Source: Branchiostoma floridae
Taxonomy: Eukaryota > Chordata > Leptocardii > Amphioxiformes > Branchiostomatidae
DNA: 64,000 nucleotides
NCBI RefSeq assembly: GCF_000003815.2
Contig: NW_023365778.1
Span: 21,794-85,793 of the forward strand
Direction: 5' to 3'
The notes below the pieces were generated by a model, which saw nothing but the letters and a program-made list of their open reading frames with translations, searched no databases and was not told the DNA's origin. Every line of letters begins with the position of its first letter. Within the stretch, counting starts at the first letter, position 1. A program made the translations under genes and the position numbers. This document shows positions 38,476 to 50,101 of this stretch, in pieces.

Positions 38476-40334
38476 AATGCATTGAGTATTGAAAGCCTGA
38501 TGAAGATAACTGGATGGCTAAACAAATAAAACAAAAATTGGAGTGTGATTGACGTGTAGCATTCTGAGGGTTAAATCTAGCTTAGCAGACAAACTTAGTT
38601 ACCTACTTTTTCTGCCCCTCCTACTTCTGTCACAGAAGTTGGAGTAGACGGTCCTATGGCAGTCACGTCACTAGTTATTTTGAAATTGTCACCTGATAAG
38701 AAACCACAAATAAAGGGAGGGTGAAGTAAACAAACACAATTCATCAGTTATTGGATTAAGGACAAAATTTACCATCTTCATACGTACTAACAACTAGAAC
38801 ATTTGCAGAAACAACACACACAACAGCAATGGCGGACAAGCTGTGTTATGACATGCCGTCACATGCTTTCTCTAGTGCTCCATTGTGTCCCGAAGAACTG
38901 CGTCTACCCGTCCAACCTGCCGTGTTTACCACCACAGATAGTAGACATAAGGTACGACAAGGCTTAAGTTACACAAACTCCATGTTTACGAAACAATTAA
39001 AGGGAGAATTTGCCGATCAGAGGGGAAAGAAAGACAACCTACCTCTTCGCAATCTCGTCCATACGCCGTCCAAAAATGGCCGAGGTTGACGTCACTTCCT
39101 GGATCATACTAAATGCCTGCTTAAAGTTATTATGGTTACAAGAAGTAAGGCATCACAAAACTACCTTCAACATGAGCCATTCCATAGTTGCAGTCATTGC
39201 ATTGTAGTCTTGAGATACTAGGAAGAAAAATACTGTAGGCTTGAAAGTTTTCCTAAACCTTAACACACCTTTATCTAATGTTTTGGACTCGCCCATTATC
39301 GCACCGCGTGACTAGCCGACTTGCCTCAGGCATTGTGGGTAACCTGAAATCCGGAAGTTCAGAAATCACTTTCACCATTTTGGTTCCGCCATGATTGTAT
39401 CACGGACACATGTTGGTAAGCGAGTCTGCTGGGTTTACCTGACGGCGCTTTTAGATCAACCATTAATGTCAACAAGCATGACCCGGACAATCTAACAAAA
39501 GACATAAATATGTTCAACAGATCTCAAACAATGTGTTGTTTTCTTACTTTGAGGTATAGGTTGACAATCAAGCAAACAAAAACTTCTCTGTCCGGCAACG
39601 CTTAACTGGGGTACCTCCCATAGATCTGGTTTTGTAACATTCATCAGGTTTTAGACCTGGTGCCACAAACAAGGCTTAACTAATTTGGAGTTTTAAATTG
39701 CTGTAATTTTCCTTGAAAGCAAGCTTTTCAGAGCTGTGTTCTTACTACTCTTTGGCAGGGGGAGTTCTTCTAAGTAAAAAAAAATGTATGTTTAAATTCA
39801 TGCTGGTCAGGGTCACATGTGCAAGATCTAGGACAATTTATCCATAACACTGAATGGCTTATTATAATATTACACACGCATGTATGTACAATTTGCAATG
39901 GCATATCCGCACAAGATTGATTAATTCTTTATCAATGAATACTCTTTTTGCAAGGTTTGGCATACAGTACTTCCTTTAATTACAGCCTCTGTGGCTTATA
40001 TTTCAAAGGTAGGCCACACTGACTCGATTATATGGATGACTGTGCACGAATCAATTTTTGTCCATTTCCAAAACAGAAAAGTTTTCGCCCATACAAAGAA
40101 GCTGGAAAACGAGCAAATATATGCCTCACATCCAAAAAAAATATCGGAATGTGACTACTAATGTCGTAGAATGACAACGTCAATTCCAAAGTCAAAGAAG
40201 ATGTGAATGAACAAAAGTAAGAAATTCATTGCTTTGTATACCATATGCATGTTCTGTGCATTCTGTCATTTGTTCAAACTTTCTGACCACTAAGGTTTCA
40301 TAGTGAAGGCGATCTTTTCTTGCCAGACTTATAA

Positions 40335-40869
40335 GGCCACAGAAAGTAAATTATATGGATGACATCCTCTGCAGATGGCAAAAATAGTGAGATAGGGCGA
40401 AACAAAAACAAGATGGGTAGAAAAAAACAAGATGGTTAAATTTTCCAAATATACGCAATAAATGTTAAAAAAAGAATTAAAGCGATGAAACAAGGTATCA
40501 CAGCCTACAAGGCATTTATTTCTGTATTCAAGACGTGAACTGGTGTAGTAAAGGTGACACTAGGTGGTAGACTGGTATCAATTACCGACATGGCAACTAC
40601 ACTCATGGCTTCCATATTGGGGCCACTTTTACATTAGTTACAACTATCTAACTAAATTTTTAGTTTCACTTCTATAACTACAGTCATGGCTATCTGGCTA
40701 GTGTCACTTCTACAAGTACAACCATTAGCCTACAACACGACATATCTGCCCATTTTGGTACTTTCTCGTCATGTTCACCATCTCCGAAGAAAAAAAATCC
40801 TTTTTTTTTTAAATCAGACGAAAATTAATGCGCGCCTGATGTCATCCATAAAATTTACTTGCTGTGGCC
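40335..40869. mobile_element. ATGGATGACATC-family MITE, 535 bp
   Basis: The ends 'ggccacagaaagtaaattat' and, inverted, 'ggccacagcaagtaaatttt' both run on to 'atggatgacatc' (about 31 bp TIR). The related left end of a second copy starts at 40013 just upstream ('attatatggatgac'), and a lone right end lies at 54318-54350. Confidence 0.8.
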
Positions 40870-41202
40870 TAATCAAATCAGTTACGGGTAAAGCAGTCAT
40901 TCTCTGTTGAGGTGATCATGAAACATGATGCTTTTGAAGTACCGGTAACTTGTGGTATAGGAAATGTGGCTTCACTACAGCTCCGTTTTATTTTCTAAAG
41001 CACGCTGGGATACCCCTATTCTTCTCCACAAGCTCTAGAGTGCTGGATTCTTTTACGTGCAAAGGTTTGACCCTTCTGTCTGAAGCTCCCACATACATGG
41101 GGCCGCTGACTTAACGTCACCATCTGAAATGTCAAATGCAATCCTTTACAAGTATGGTCTTATATCAATTCACCTTGAACTTCACGTTTGGTAATGAACA
41201 CA

Positions 41203-41292
41203 CATCCTCCAACGCACAGTCCCCAACGGCGCTAGCTAACCGCCAATTGGGCTAGCTAGCGCTGTGGGGGACCTGCGTAGGAGGATATGAAC
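41203..41292. repeat. Near-perfect 90-bp palindrome
   Basis: Arms 'catcctccaacgcacagtcc' and its near-complement meet at a centre containing two GCTAGC sites ('ggcgctagctaacc' / 'gggctagctagcgc'). Codes for nothing; could form a long hairpin. Confidence 0.75.
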
Positions 41293-41311
41293 ACTCTGAA
41301 GAACATATCAT

Positions 41312-41557
41312 AAGGTGGTATCTCACTGCATTTGGGGCACCGGTGCGGCAGTGCGGGGTTTGTTCACTGTGGCACTGTGTTATTTTCACCAATTTTTTTA
41401 TAATCTAGATATTGTGTAATACGTAAAAGTAGGACTTAGAAGACAACAAAATACACATAACGTAAGAAAATTTGTACTTTATCTCTAAATCCGTTGAGTA
41501 ATGTTTCGAACTCTGCAGTGCCGCACCGGTGACCCAAGTGCAGTGAGATACCACCTT
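41312..41557. mobile_element. MITE, about 246 bp, TIR AAGGTGGTATCTCACTGCA
   Basis: Both 45-bp ends are inverted copies (left 41312-41358, right 41512-41557), each with 'gcaccggtgcggcagtgc' or its variant inside. It lies just past the SNRPD3 poly(A) region. Confidence 0.8.
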
Positions 41558-42362
41558 GAGTTACAAAACATCCACAAAATTGACATGAGACACAAGTGTT
41601 TACTACCATTTTATTATCTGAGAAATTTAAACTAAGTTGATGGTACCTAAAGAGACCCATACAAAAATTGACTTCTGGAATGTGGATCCCATCACTTGGC
41701 AAGGTTCGTTGCAAAGGATCTAATCATCAACATTATTTATGAGATATGAAATTCAAGGAACTTTATTTCGTTTACAATCTTATTTGTACGAGTTACATTT
41801 TTTGCCTTCTTTTCATGAAATATTTGAGACCGCCTTGTACGCCACTTAATGCTGATCTTTCTTAGCACAGGAGAAAAAAGAACTTGAAAAATACCAAGTT
41901 TTAGAAGTTTGTGGTTTAAATGAGACAAGCTCTTTGCCAAAATGAGACTGTCAGACACAACACAGCAGTTCAAAGATGCATACTTTTACACTCAATATCT
42001 TATAACAGGTACACGGTACTCAAAGAAAAGCCCCACTATTGTCCAGTATCAATCCATCGAACATGGTTTTACTTAAGTACAACAAAGGCGAAAAATCAAA
42101 GATAAACTTCCTGTTATTTTCTTTAAGAAATTTCCAGTCCATGACCAAACTTTTCTTGATGACCTTAGTTTACAAAATATGTGCCATTTTCTTCACGCTA
42201 CTTCCTAGTGAAACAAAATAATACAGCCAGTCAACAGATACACTACTGTGCATATTGAACTGCTTTTACAAAAAGTGTGCAGTTCTACATGAAACAAAAA
42301 TAGAGGATACAAAAAGGAGGACTTGGTACAAAAAAGGCCCTTGCTTCTGTCTGGTTGGTCTA

Positions 42363-45164
42363 TCATCGCCTTCTCTGGAAAACATTGCCTCTTCCCCGTC
42401 CGCGACCCCTGGCAGCTGTAGGTCACAAAGAAGATGTGTGTGTGAAACTAGGCACTACAGAAAACTAGTACATGTACATAATGTACATACCTATTTCAGG
42501 GTTCGAAATACCCCCTTGCATATGCAGGTAAAACTGGAGCTGTGCAGGTATTTCTGGTGTCTACCTGCACCTAACCTGCACTGGTCCATGTACTAGGTTC
42601 TATACATAAATATCCTAATGGTGTAGGTGCATGCGGATTGTTATTAGCTGCATTGACTCTTACCACCTATAAAGTATAAAAGAAAAAAATAGCAAAGGTT
42701 CGTGGACAATTTTAGTATTATCCATACTTCCTAATTCAGAGTGGTTCAGGTAAAATTTATCTGGTGCAGGTAATTTTCAAATGCCATCTGCACCATTGCA
42801 GGTATGCAAAAGAAAGTATTTCGAGCCCTGTATTTGTTTACGCCATGACGATTGAAGAATCAGGACACACTTGGAAAATAATGTATGTCCAGCCTGTTGT
42901 ATACAAAAACACATGGAACTGGCGTACATGATTGTGTAATTGGTGTAGTTTGTCCTGCAGATTGTGGCTTTCACTTTGAGTTTTTGAAGTAAAAAAAAAA
43001 CTGACAAGAAAAAGTACAAGCTGTGATAATAGACAAACAGGTACATGTTCAAAACTGACGAGTATATATTTGACAACAACATGCATTGATGACACATTAC
43101 AGTACTACATAGAAAAGTTTTCAAAATCATAATGTTATTAAGCATGTTACCTTGTGCTCTGAGGATGGCAGACTTGCCCATGGCTGCCTTCTGTCCCTTC
43201 TGTTGACTCTTGAACATAGGAGCGTTCTTTAACATGTCTGGTAATATCATGAACCTGATTTTGCTGCCACGGATGAAAACGTGCTCCAGCTGTGGGTTGA
43301 AAGGAAAACAGAACGTCGGGTTCAGACAATTCAAATTTTCTTTCTAGTAGTAGTACTACCTGTTTTATACTTGAGGCATAATTTCAAATCAGAAGTTACT
43401 CAATGAATTATCAGGAGCACAATAGACCCCTTTGAACCACACTAACTGCTTTCATCATAGGGGGGATTTTACTTACAGACCTCAACATCATCACACTTGT
43501 CCGTAAACAAAGAACATGTTAGAGAAAGTGTTTGCACGACCCAGAGGAAGCAGGTGTTCGACTACAATCTCCGCATTGACTGCTTTACAACAGGTAGACC
43601 GTAAGTACCAGAAAGACCTCTTTATCAGTATTTTACGCAAGTGGTGAAGGGGAACAGCCAAGTACATTATACTATAGCGATATTTTCGTATTTTCCCAGA
43701 ACTTTCATATTTTCCCAGAACTATCGTAGAGTGGAATTTCTGGTTAGGTTTAAAGATCACTTGCAGATAGATGTGCAAAAGTTAAATGTGGTGGGTCGTT
43801 CAGTGTAATATAACTACCAGCTGCTTGCATGCTGCAAAGCTGGTGTGTTATGCTGAAGGTCGGTTATACTGTACCGGCTATATAGATACAGATATGGAAA
43901 TGTCTGACCGCATGTGTGCCGGTGTTAGGCAGTCCACACAAGTGAATACTTGCGATATGGCGGGCCTCTTTCATGATACCACCACCAGTGGCTGGATTGA
44001 GCAACTTAAGGAATAAGATTCCATTTTTCCTAATATCTTTGCTCAAGATTAATACGATATCCAGACATACACGGATGGAAATGAGATTCTATTTTTTTCT
44101 AATATCTTTGCTCAATCCTAAAACGCTATCCTGACATCCATGATACTAGTTACCGTTCTAAGAGGTCAACACAATGTTGGTTACCTGTGCCACACGTCCA
44201 TCCCTGTAGGTGACTGTGATGTTGGCCATCTGACAGTTCATGTTGTCTTCTGCTTCCACCAGTTTCCCTCTGTACACCTGGGATCATATGGAAAGCAAAA
44301 TATGTTACTGTAAATGCATTAAAGTTTGCAGGGATTTGATTTCGCGGTTGCGGGAAAATGGACTGTTCGCGGTGGTTTTAAGTTCGCGGTAGCAGTGGCA
44401 CCATACACTGTAGTCTCTAAATGCCATGGAAAAATGTTAACGGTAATTTTAAGGCAACGCGAAAACCGTGAACATAAAACAACCGTGAAAATATCTGCAT
44501 TTACAGTACTAGTATTATTTTCACTCAGGCAATGACGTTGATGACAAAGTAGTCTAGCACTTGCAAATGATGTGACATGAAATGAAATACAAAGTCGTAG
44601 TGAAAATTGGTTTCAATTATTTTAGTATCATATATTATTGATTATATTAGGGACTAGGTTGGTAGGTAGCAGTATTATTGATTCATGTTGATATATTGTG
44701 CTATGACTTGTGAGGGTGATTCATTTCAAATTCAAGACTCAGTATCACAACATACAAAGACAAATATCAGGGAACAAAACTATATATTCACAACTTGTAT
44801 TTAGTTGTATGTTTTTTAACAGTTTGAGCAAAAGAACCCAACACATATAACTGTTTTTGCAGGAAAGCACGGGTATAAATTTTTTCTGTATTCAACTGTT
44901 GAACTAGTATAGACAAAACCACAAATTATGCACCCCTTCATAGTTACATTTTGCTTCAACTTATCTAGAAACAGTACAGCTGAATAAAGTAGTTTTTGTT
45001 CTTCCAAAAAGTAAAATAAGACAAAGACAAGCTGTACAGCAAAATATGCAGCACGTGTGCCCCCCTCCCCACCACGCGCTACTCACCTCGCCTGTTGTGG
45101 TCTCCAGTGTGACAATATGGCCCTCTGCTTCATGCAGAACCTTGATGGGGACCCCGATAGACAT
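42363..45164 (-). CDS. SNRPD3: Small nuclear ribonucleoprotein Sm D3
   Basis: Exons 45164-45087, 44277-44185, 43289-43151 and 42415-42363 join in phase to give 120 residues. The protein starts [19 protein letters not shown], carries the Sm1 and Sm2 motifs ([34 protein letters not shown]), and ends with an arginine-glycine tail [14 protein letters not shown]. Sm D3 is one of seven proteins of the ring on U1, U2, U4 and U5 snRNAs, and RG tails of Sm D proteins are methylated for SMN-dependent assembly (family knowledge). The human protein is about 126 residues; the difference lies between the Sm fold and the RG tail. The poly(A) signal AATAAA is at 41767-41762. Intron 3 holds a hAT-like element and intron 2 a SINE-like copy. 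It is a multi-exon copy and so not a retrogene. Confidence 0.97.
42497..42830. mobile_element. hAT-like MITE, 334 bp, in SNRPD3 intron 3
   Basis: Ends CAGGGTTCGAAATAC and (inverted) GTATTTCGAGCCCTG, with TATTT on both sides (42492-42496 and 42831-42835). The interior matches the right part of the 15069-16019 element ('acctgcac' repeats, 'ctgtgcaggtatttctggtg'). Confidence 0.85.
43735..43895 (+). repeat. Interspersed repeat, second copy of the 31.5 kb family
   Basis: Contains 'agatgtgcaaaagttaaatg', 'ttcagtgtaatataac' and the ending 'ccggctatatagatacagat'. It lies in SNRPD3 intron 2. Confidence 0.65.
44306..44508. mobile_element. TACTGTAAATGCA MITE, second complete copy
   Basis: Ends TACTGTAAATGCA and TGCATTTACAGTA. 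The interior has 'ttcgcggttgcgggaaaatg' and inverted 'gcgaaaaccgtgaac'. It lies in SNRPD3 intron 1, 29 bp from exon 2. Confidence 0.85.
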
Positions 45165-45300
45165 TCTGGCTTCTTAAAGACGTCTAACTGTCTTCAGGTG
45201 AGTGGGAAATGGAGGATCTTCTGTGTTTCTGGTCACGACCAAAATGGCGGAAAACGTCGGATGAACGCCGGGACAGTGCGCATGCGCTAACTTGTGGGTC
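45165..45300 (-). promoter_or_regulatory. Likely SNRPD3 promoter
   Basis: Upstream of the start codon lie the palindrome TGCGCATGCGC (45277-45287), the NRF1 consensus, and AAAATGGCGG (45240-45249), a YY1-like site. Both are typical of TATA-less housekeeping promoters. CpG content is locally raised. No TATA box seen. Confidence 0.55.
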
Positions 45301-46859
45301 CGTAGGGAGAGACCATGAGGCCTTCAGGGGGTGTAAAATAATACGCCTGCTGACTATTATAAGAAAAACGTCAAAATTATTACAATCTATTGTATGTTAG
45401 TCCGATATTGTACTGTCACATGCTAAAACATAGATATTCAATATAATAATATCATATCCTGTTCATATATCCGGCGCCTACGTAGGCCAATTCATTTACA
45501 ACGCTTGCAAAAATGAGACAAATTATGCTATATTGACATAATGATCTGAAGTATTATTTTTTATGACGATATTAACTAGATTGTTTATACTAGTACTGTT
45601 AAATTAGATTAGATTAGTTATTAGATATTTGCAATAGTATATAGTTCAACTCCCATATATATACAGATTGCCATACATTGTACCTGTTACAATTGTCGCG
45701 CAATAAGTTCTATCTATCTATAAACATTTGTATCTTAATACATATTCAGAGACTAATGTATGCAACAGGTTGAAATTCTACTCGCTTTTAAAGACGGAAT
45801 ATGAATGTTTCGTGCTATTCAAGTACTGGAATTTAGGGAAAATATCTCGTATAGAATCGAAGAGATCAATTCTCTCGTTGGTGTCAGTTAATGTAGATCT
45901 ACGGTTCACCGTTGATAAATAGTCTGGAGATAGAGACCGATATGCGTGCAATGCGGTTAACGAACTCCATACAAAGTTTCTTTTGCTGTTTCTATACCCC
46001 TGAGGTGTGCTCTTAGTCTATAAGAATCTGAATGATGATAACTTGGTGCAGTAACGGATTGTGTATACATATAATTGGTCTGGTACATGACGTTTCAGAG
46101 CTCTTAAAACGATTTGACTCATTCATGCAATTGTTATATTCATCAATAGGGTTGTTTAACTGACCAAAGCCTGTTTTGTCTGGAATGGGCTCTTTGTTTA
46201 TGTATAACCACATGTGTGATCATAGCGCAGCAGTAAACAAGCACTCAGACTAGCAAAACTATTGTTCAGTCAGTTGGCTGAACAGGCAAAAGTGAATCAC
46301 CAAATCACAAGTGAGACCAACGATGATTGTTGTGAGCGTTGCAGCGAACTAATATTAAAGGTATTTCTGGCTTATTCTGTGGCCATTTCGTTTCTGTAGG
46401 AGATACACATAGTATCTCTATGCCAGCTCTTCCCACTGTACGCCACACATGTACTAGCGTATCTTCCAACAAACTTTTAAAAAGTCGCCAGAGTGAATAC
46501 CTGTGATACCTGCAAAGCCGATCAAGAAAAATGACTTATGTACATGCAGCTTGCATGGTAGATAAAGGTTTCGCAGTCTAGTTTTTGTTTAATGTTTTGT
46601 TGTATGATTTGGGGTGGGTGTGCAGGGACCTGTGTTCGACTGTACAGTTCGTGAGCTCGCCACTATATATCTACGGACGGTGCTAAGAGTGTTGCCCGCC
46701 CGCCCATTTAATAATTGTAGGGATTTTGTGGGATCGGTCCTAAATAAACGCTAGCGGCGAAAAAATTAGCTGGCTGGCTGAAAAGACAGGCTGTCAGAGA
46801 CTATGCTGGGGCTGCGAGAGGAGAAAAAACAGCTATCATTTGACATTTTTTTTTACCTA
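45301..46859. other. Intergenic DNA without recognised feature
   Basis: AT-rich in 45.4-46.3 kb. No consistent exons on either strand, and no clear inverted repeats. Confidence 0.5.
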
Positions 46860-47338
46860 TTTTGGCTACCGTTCGCTCCGGAGCTGGCCATGGACCACCG
46901 TGCGCTCCAGAGCTGGACTGTGCGCTCCAGAGCTGGATAGTGCACTCTGGAGCTGGACTGTGCGCTCCAGGGCTGGATCGATAGTGCCCTCCAGAGCTGA
47001 TAGTGCGCTCCAGAGCTGTAATAGTGCCCTCCAGAGCTGATAGTGCGCTCCAGAGCTGTAATAGTGCCCTCCAGAACTGATAGTGCGCTCCAGAGCTGGA
47101 TATAGTGCGCTAGCGCTCCAGAGCTGATAATGCGCTCCAGGGCTGGATAGTGCCCTCCAGAGCTGATAGTGCGCTCCAGGGCTGGATAGTGCCCTCCAGA
47201 GTTGATAGTGCGCTCCAGGGCTGGATAGTGCCCTCCAGAGCTGATAGTGCGCTCCAGGGCTGGATAGTGCCCTCCAGAGCTGATAGTGCGCTCCAGAGCT
47301 GTAATAGTGCCCTCCAGAGCTGATAGTGCGCTCCAGAG
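46860..47338. repeat. Minisatellite, left block (ctccagagctgatagtgcg type)
   Basis: Imperfect units of about 20 bp alternate as 'gtgcgctccagagctg' and 'gtgccctccagagctg', with 40-bp higher-order pairs. A landmark irregular unit 'ggatatagtgcgctagcgct' occurs at about 47098-47117. The block stops abruptly where the LINE 3' end begins. Confidence 0.92.
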
Positions 47339-50101
47339 CAAAATAATCTTTATTGACACGACAAAAGTACAGCGACTTTCGTAAGGTCTACATGTATAAC
47401 AACTACTTACATTACAACTAAACACATATATATGGATATCTATAGGTATGGATACATCAACATAAAGGGTTTAGCATGTCATTTATACTATTGGTTCTAC
47501 GGTATAAACAATCGTGGATATATTTGCCTACTTGTACACAATGTGGATTATCGCTTCCCAGAATGTACTTGAATTTATCTATCGAACAGAGAGTAGCAAA
47601 GTCTTTAGAGGAAGTGGAAAGTAATGTGAACAGCTCTGTGCGTTTATCATCATATCGAGAACATTCCATAACGAAGTGACGTTCGTCTTCGATCTCATTT
47701 GGGCAGAATGGACAAAACCTCTGGTCACGGGGAATTTTAGAATATCTTCCGGCTTCTATATTTAGTTTGTGACTACAGATTCTTATCTTTGTAATTGCTC
47801 TACGAAGTTCGAAATTGTGTACATTCGAAAGATACTTCTTTTGTCCGTATCTTTCCTTTAGCGTAGAATAAATGGAAAGTTTTGAGTTATTCTGGATAGA
47901 AGAATGCCATTCTTGAATGTATATATCCTGTAAACGGAGTCGTAATTGGTCGATTAGCGTATTAACATGATACAACCTCGGGTTTGTCCATACATACCCA
48001 AAACCATTATAGTTGAGAATGTCAGTTACGTGATTTGTCCAATCGTATTCAGCGGAAAGTACAACATCATATGCTTCACGTAGTAAAGAATCTTCGGGTA
48101 AGTTTGCTAGACGGTGCCAGTATTTGATTAATTGTATCTCAGCGTTGATCGAAATAGGAAATGATCCTAACTCACCACGGATGCCGTCATTTGATGATTT
48201 TGCATGTACTCCAAGTAAAAATTTTTGGAAATTCATGTCAATGGTATCAAATTCTGGGATACTAATATGTGAAGGAAGTCGTATGTTTTCAATTGCGAAG
48301 TTGTCATTTTCTAATTTCATTCCTGATGCCAGTCTCAATAATCTATCCTTGTCTGATCTTTTCTTAAAATGGATGACGTAAGTATGAGTGAGGTCCGAAG
48401 ACACACTCTTTCTAACAGTTGCAGGAAGATTTCCCTCTAAATGGAGTTTGTTTAAAAGGGAAGAGAAAACAGTTTTGGGTGAAGATTCTGGAATTTGTTT
48501 TGATACAATAATTTTGATTGTTTTAGAAGTTTGGTCAAAACATGTGAGTTCGGCTCCGTACAGTAGAATAGGTAGTACAAACTTGTTGAAAAGGCTCATT
48601 CCTAAATGAATTGGAATGTTCTTTTCAGAGAATAAAAGTGACTTCAATTTGAATAAAGCTCTCATGGCTTTAGTCTTTAAATATTTTCTGGCTGCTTTAA
48701 ACTTACCCGAAGAAGTCAGGGGAATACCAAGGTAAGTATAACTGTCGGCTACTTGTATTTCTTTGCCATATATATAGAATTTGTTTGATAATCTGTTAAT
48801 AGAACCTTTTGTAAAAACCAGTACTTTCGTTTTGGATACATTGACCCTTAATTTCCATTTGTTGCAATAAGCTTCCAGGTTATTGATACAATTCTGAAGC
48901 CCCTCTTTCGACAATGAGATCAAGGCTAAGTCATCTGCCCAAGATAGACAGTTGAGTGATTTAGAATTCAAAATTGCGGCATCACATTTATCATCAAAGC
49001 ATTGAGGTAAGTCGTTAATAAAAATATTGAATAATAATGGGCTGAGATTGCAGCCTTGTCTTACTCCGCATGTGGAAACAAAGGGGCTTGACAGGCCATT
49101 TTGTAGTCTGACAGTATAGTTAACATTGAGGTACATGGACTGCAATACATTGAAGAATTTCCCACCAACACCAAGATTTAACAATTTGTAGAATAAACCA
49201 TCCCGCCATACACTGTCAAACGCTTTCTTCATGTCAACAAAACAAACATATAATTTCCCTCCCTTTTTTTCAATATATTTCTCAATAAGAGCTTTCAGGA
49301 TAAATACATTGTCAGAGGTTCGGCACTTTCTTCTGAATCCGAATTGAGTGTCGGCTAGCAGACAATTGCTTTCAACGAATTTCTGTAAGCGACTATTTAA
49401 AAGGAATGTGAACAATTTGGATAGGCAGCTTGAGATAGCGATTCCTCTATAATTATCTACATTAGATTTGTCACCAGATTTAAAAATTGGTGTAAGGATG
49501 CTTGTGTTCCAGTTAGATGGAAACTTGTTGTTGGAAAGGATTGTATTAAAGAGAATGACCAGTGGTTCGCATATCTTTTCTGCCCCATATTTCAACATCT
49601 CGTTTGAGATAGAGTCAATACCACATGATTTTCCAGATTTTAGTGATTTCAAACCATTCATAATTTCTGGTGTCGTGAAAGGGTAATCTAATGAATTTGA
49701 AGTGTTTTTATCTAGATGTTTAAGAGAATCAGTGACACTTTTTTCAAAAGTACTGTCAAAATCATTGTTTTTTACCAGATTATTTAATCCTTGAAAGTGT
49801 TCTATCCATTCTTTACTTGTGATATTAGGATCTATATTACCGCTATATTTTGTGCCGTTTACTTCCTTATCAAGAGTATTGAACAATGACCAAAATTGTT
49901 TGGGGTTTTTCTCATTTAATGTTTCTAGATCACGTAATAGATTGGCTTTATAATTCCGTTTAGAATGTTTTATAATTTTTTTGTAGTCTTTCAAGGCTGT
50001 GAAGTACTTCGTTCTGGTTTCTTGTTTCCATGGTTCTTTCCTCAGTTCTAAAGATAATCTTTTAACTCTATGACGTAGGGACCAACAATTTTGATCAAAC
50101 C
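47339..50101 (-). mobile_element. 5'-truncated LINE, inserted in the minisatellite
   Basis: One open frame runs from the truncation at about 50100 to a stop at 47457, about 880 codons. Reverse transcriptase motifs are clear: an A-type VCFVDMKKAFDSVW, a B-type GVRQGCNLSPLLFNIF, and a C-type motif reading WADD instead of F/YADD. A C-terminal C-x2-C...H...C knuckle (FCPFCPNEIEDERHFVMEC) follows, related to the fragment at 13456. The endonuclease domain and first ORF are missing. A short 3' UTR holds AATAAA just before the end at 47339. The clade is not settled from motifs alone (CR1/jockey-like). With an intact polymerase but no 5' end it was probably dead on arrival yet young. Confidence 0.9.

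Larger units (their letters stand above)
30411..39062 (-). pseudogene. Repeat-rich HECT-type E3 ubiquitin ligase gene, HECT exon frameshifted
   Basis: Exons in order: 39062-39043 (MDEIAK plus two bases), 36706-33544, 33412-33346, 32067-32007, 31488-30411; all GT-AG and in phase. The second exon gives about 170 residues of charged N-terminus, then about 66 copies of a 13-residue unit (ASQELAVTAHVPA type) in one uninterrupted 1054-codon frame. Downstream exons (GSIFEDFEGLTEEELFGRAT and HLANFQYWLPQAPPGQ) lead into a HECT-like domain: VVFDG, then GEGIDVGGP in another frame, SRELSTVLAEM in a third, a GRYTAHMF helix, and after another shift an intact 230-residue remainder with the STCGLSVDMP active-site loop (catalytic-type Cys) and a short C-terminal tail. 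At least three frame changes fall between about 31325 and 31145. HECT ligases accept ubiquitin on that Cys; here the N-lobe is broken, so this is either a recent pseudogene or an assembly-error cluster in a working gene. The HECT call rests on motif reading only. Confidence 0.62.
39063..42362. other. Region between HECT-like gene start and SNRPD3 3' end
   Basis: No supported coding exon. It holds GC-rich promoter-like DNA at 39.28-39.42 kb with an ETS-type CCGGAAGT (about 39351), the ATGGATGACATC elements at 40.0-40.87 kb, palindromes at 41203-41290 and 41312-41557, and the SNRPD3 3' UTR with minus-strand AATAAA at 41767-41762. Confidence 0.55.

Noticed and set aside
38607-38695. Possible extra coding exon of the HECT-like gene on the minus strand (DVTAIGPSTPTSVTEVGGAEK)
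   Set aside because: Acceptor and donor can be drawn, but joining it to exon 1 (phase 2) gives a stop with the best acceptor, and no combination leads in phase into the exon at 36706. Left out of the model.
46853-47425. Open frames of 130-190 codons in the minisatellite blocks
   Set aside because: They exist on both strands because the repeat lacks stops; no start context, splice partner or constraint. Treated as shadows of the satellite.
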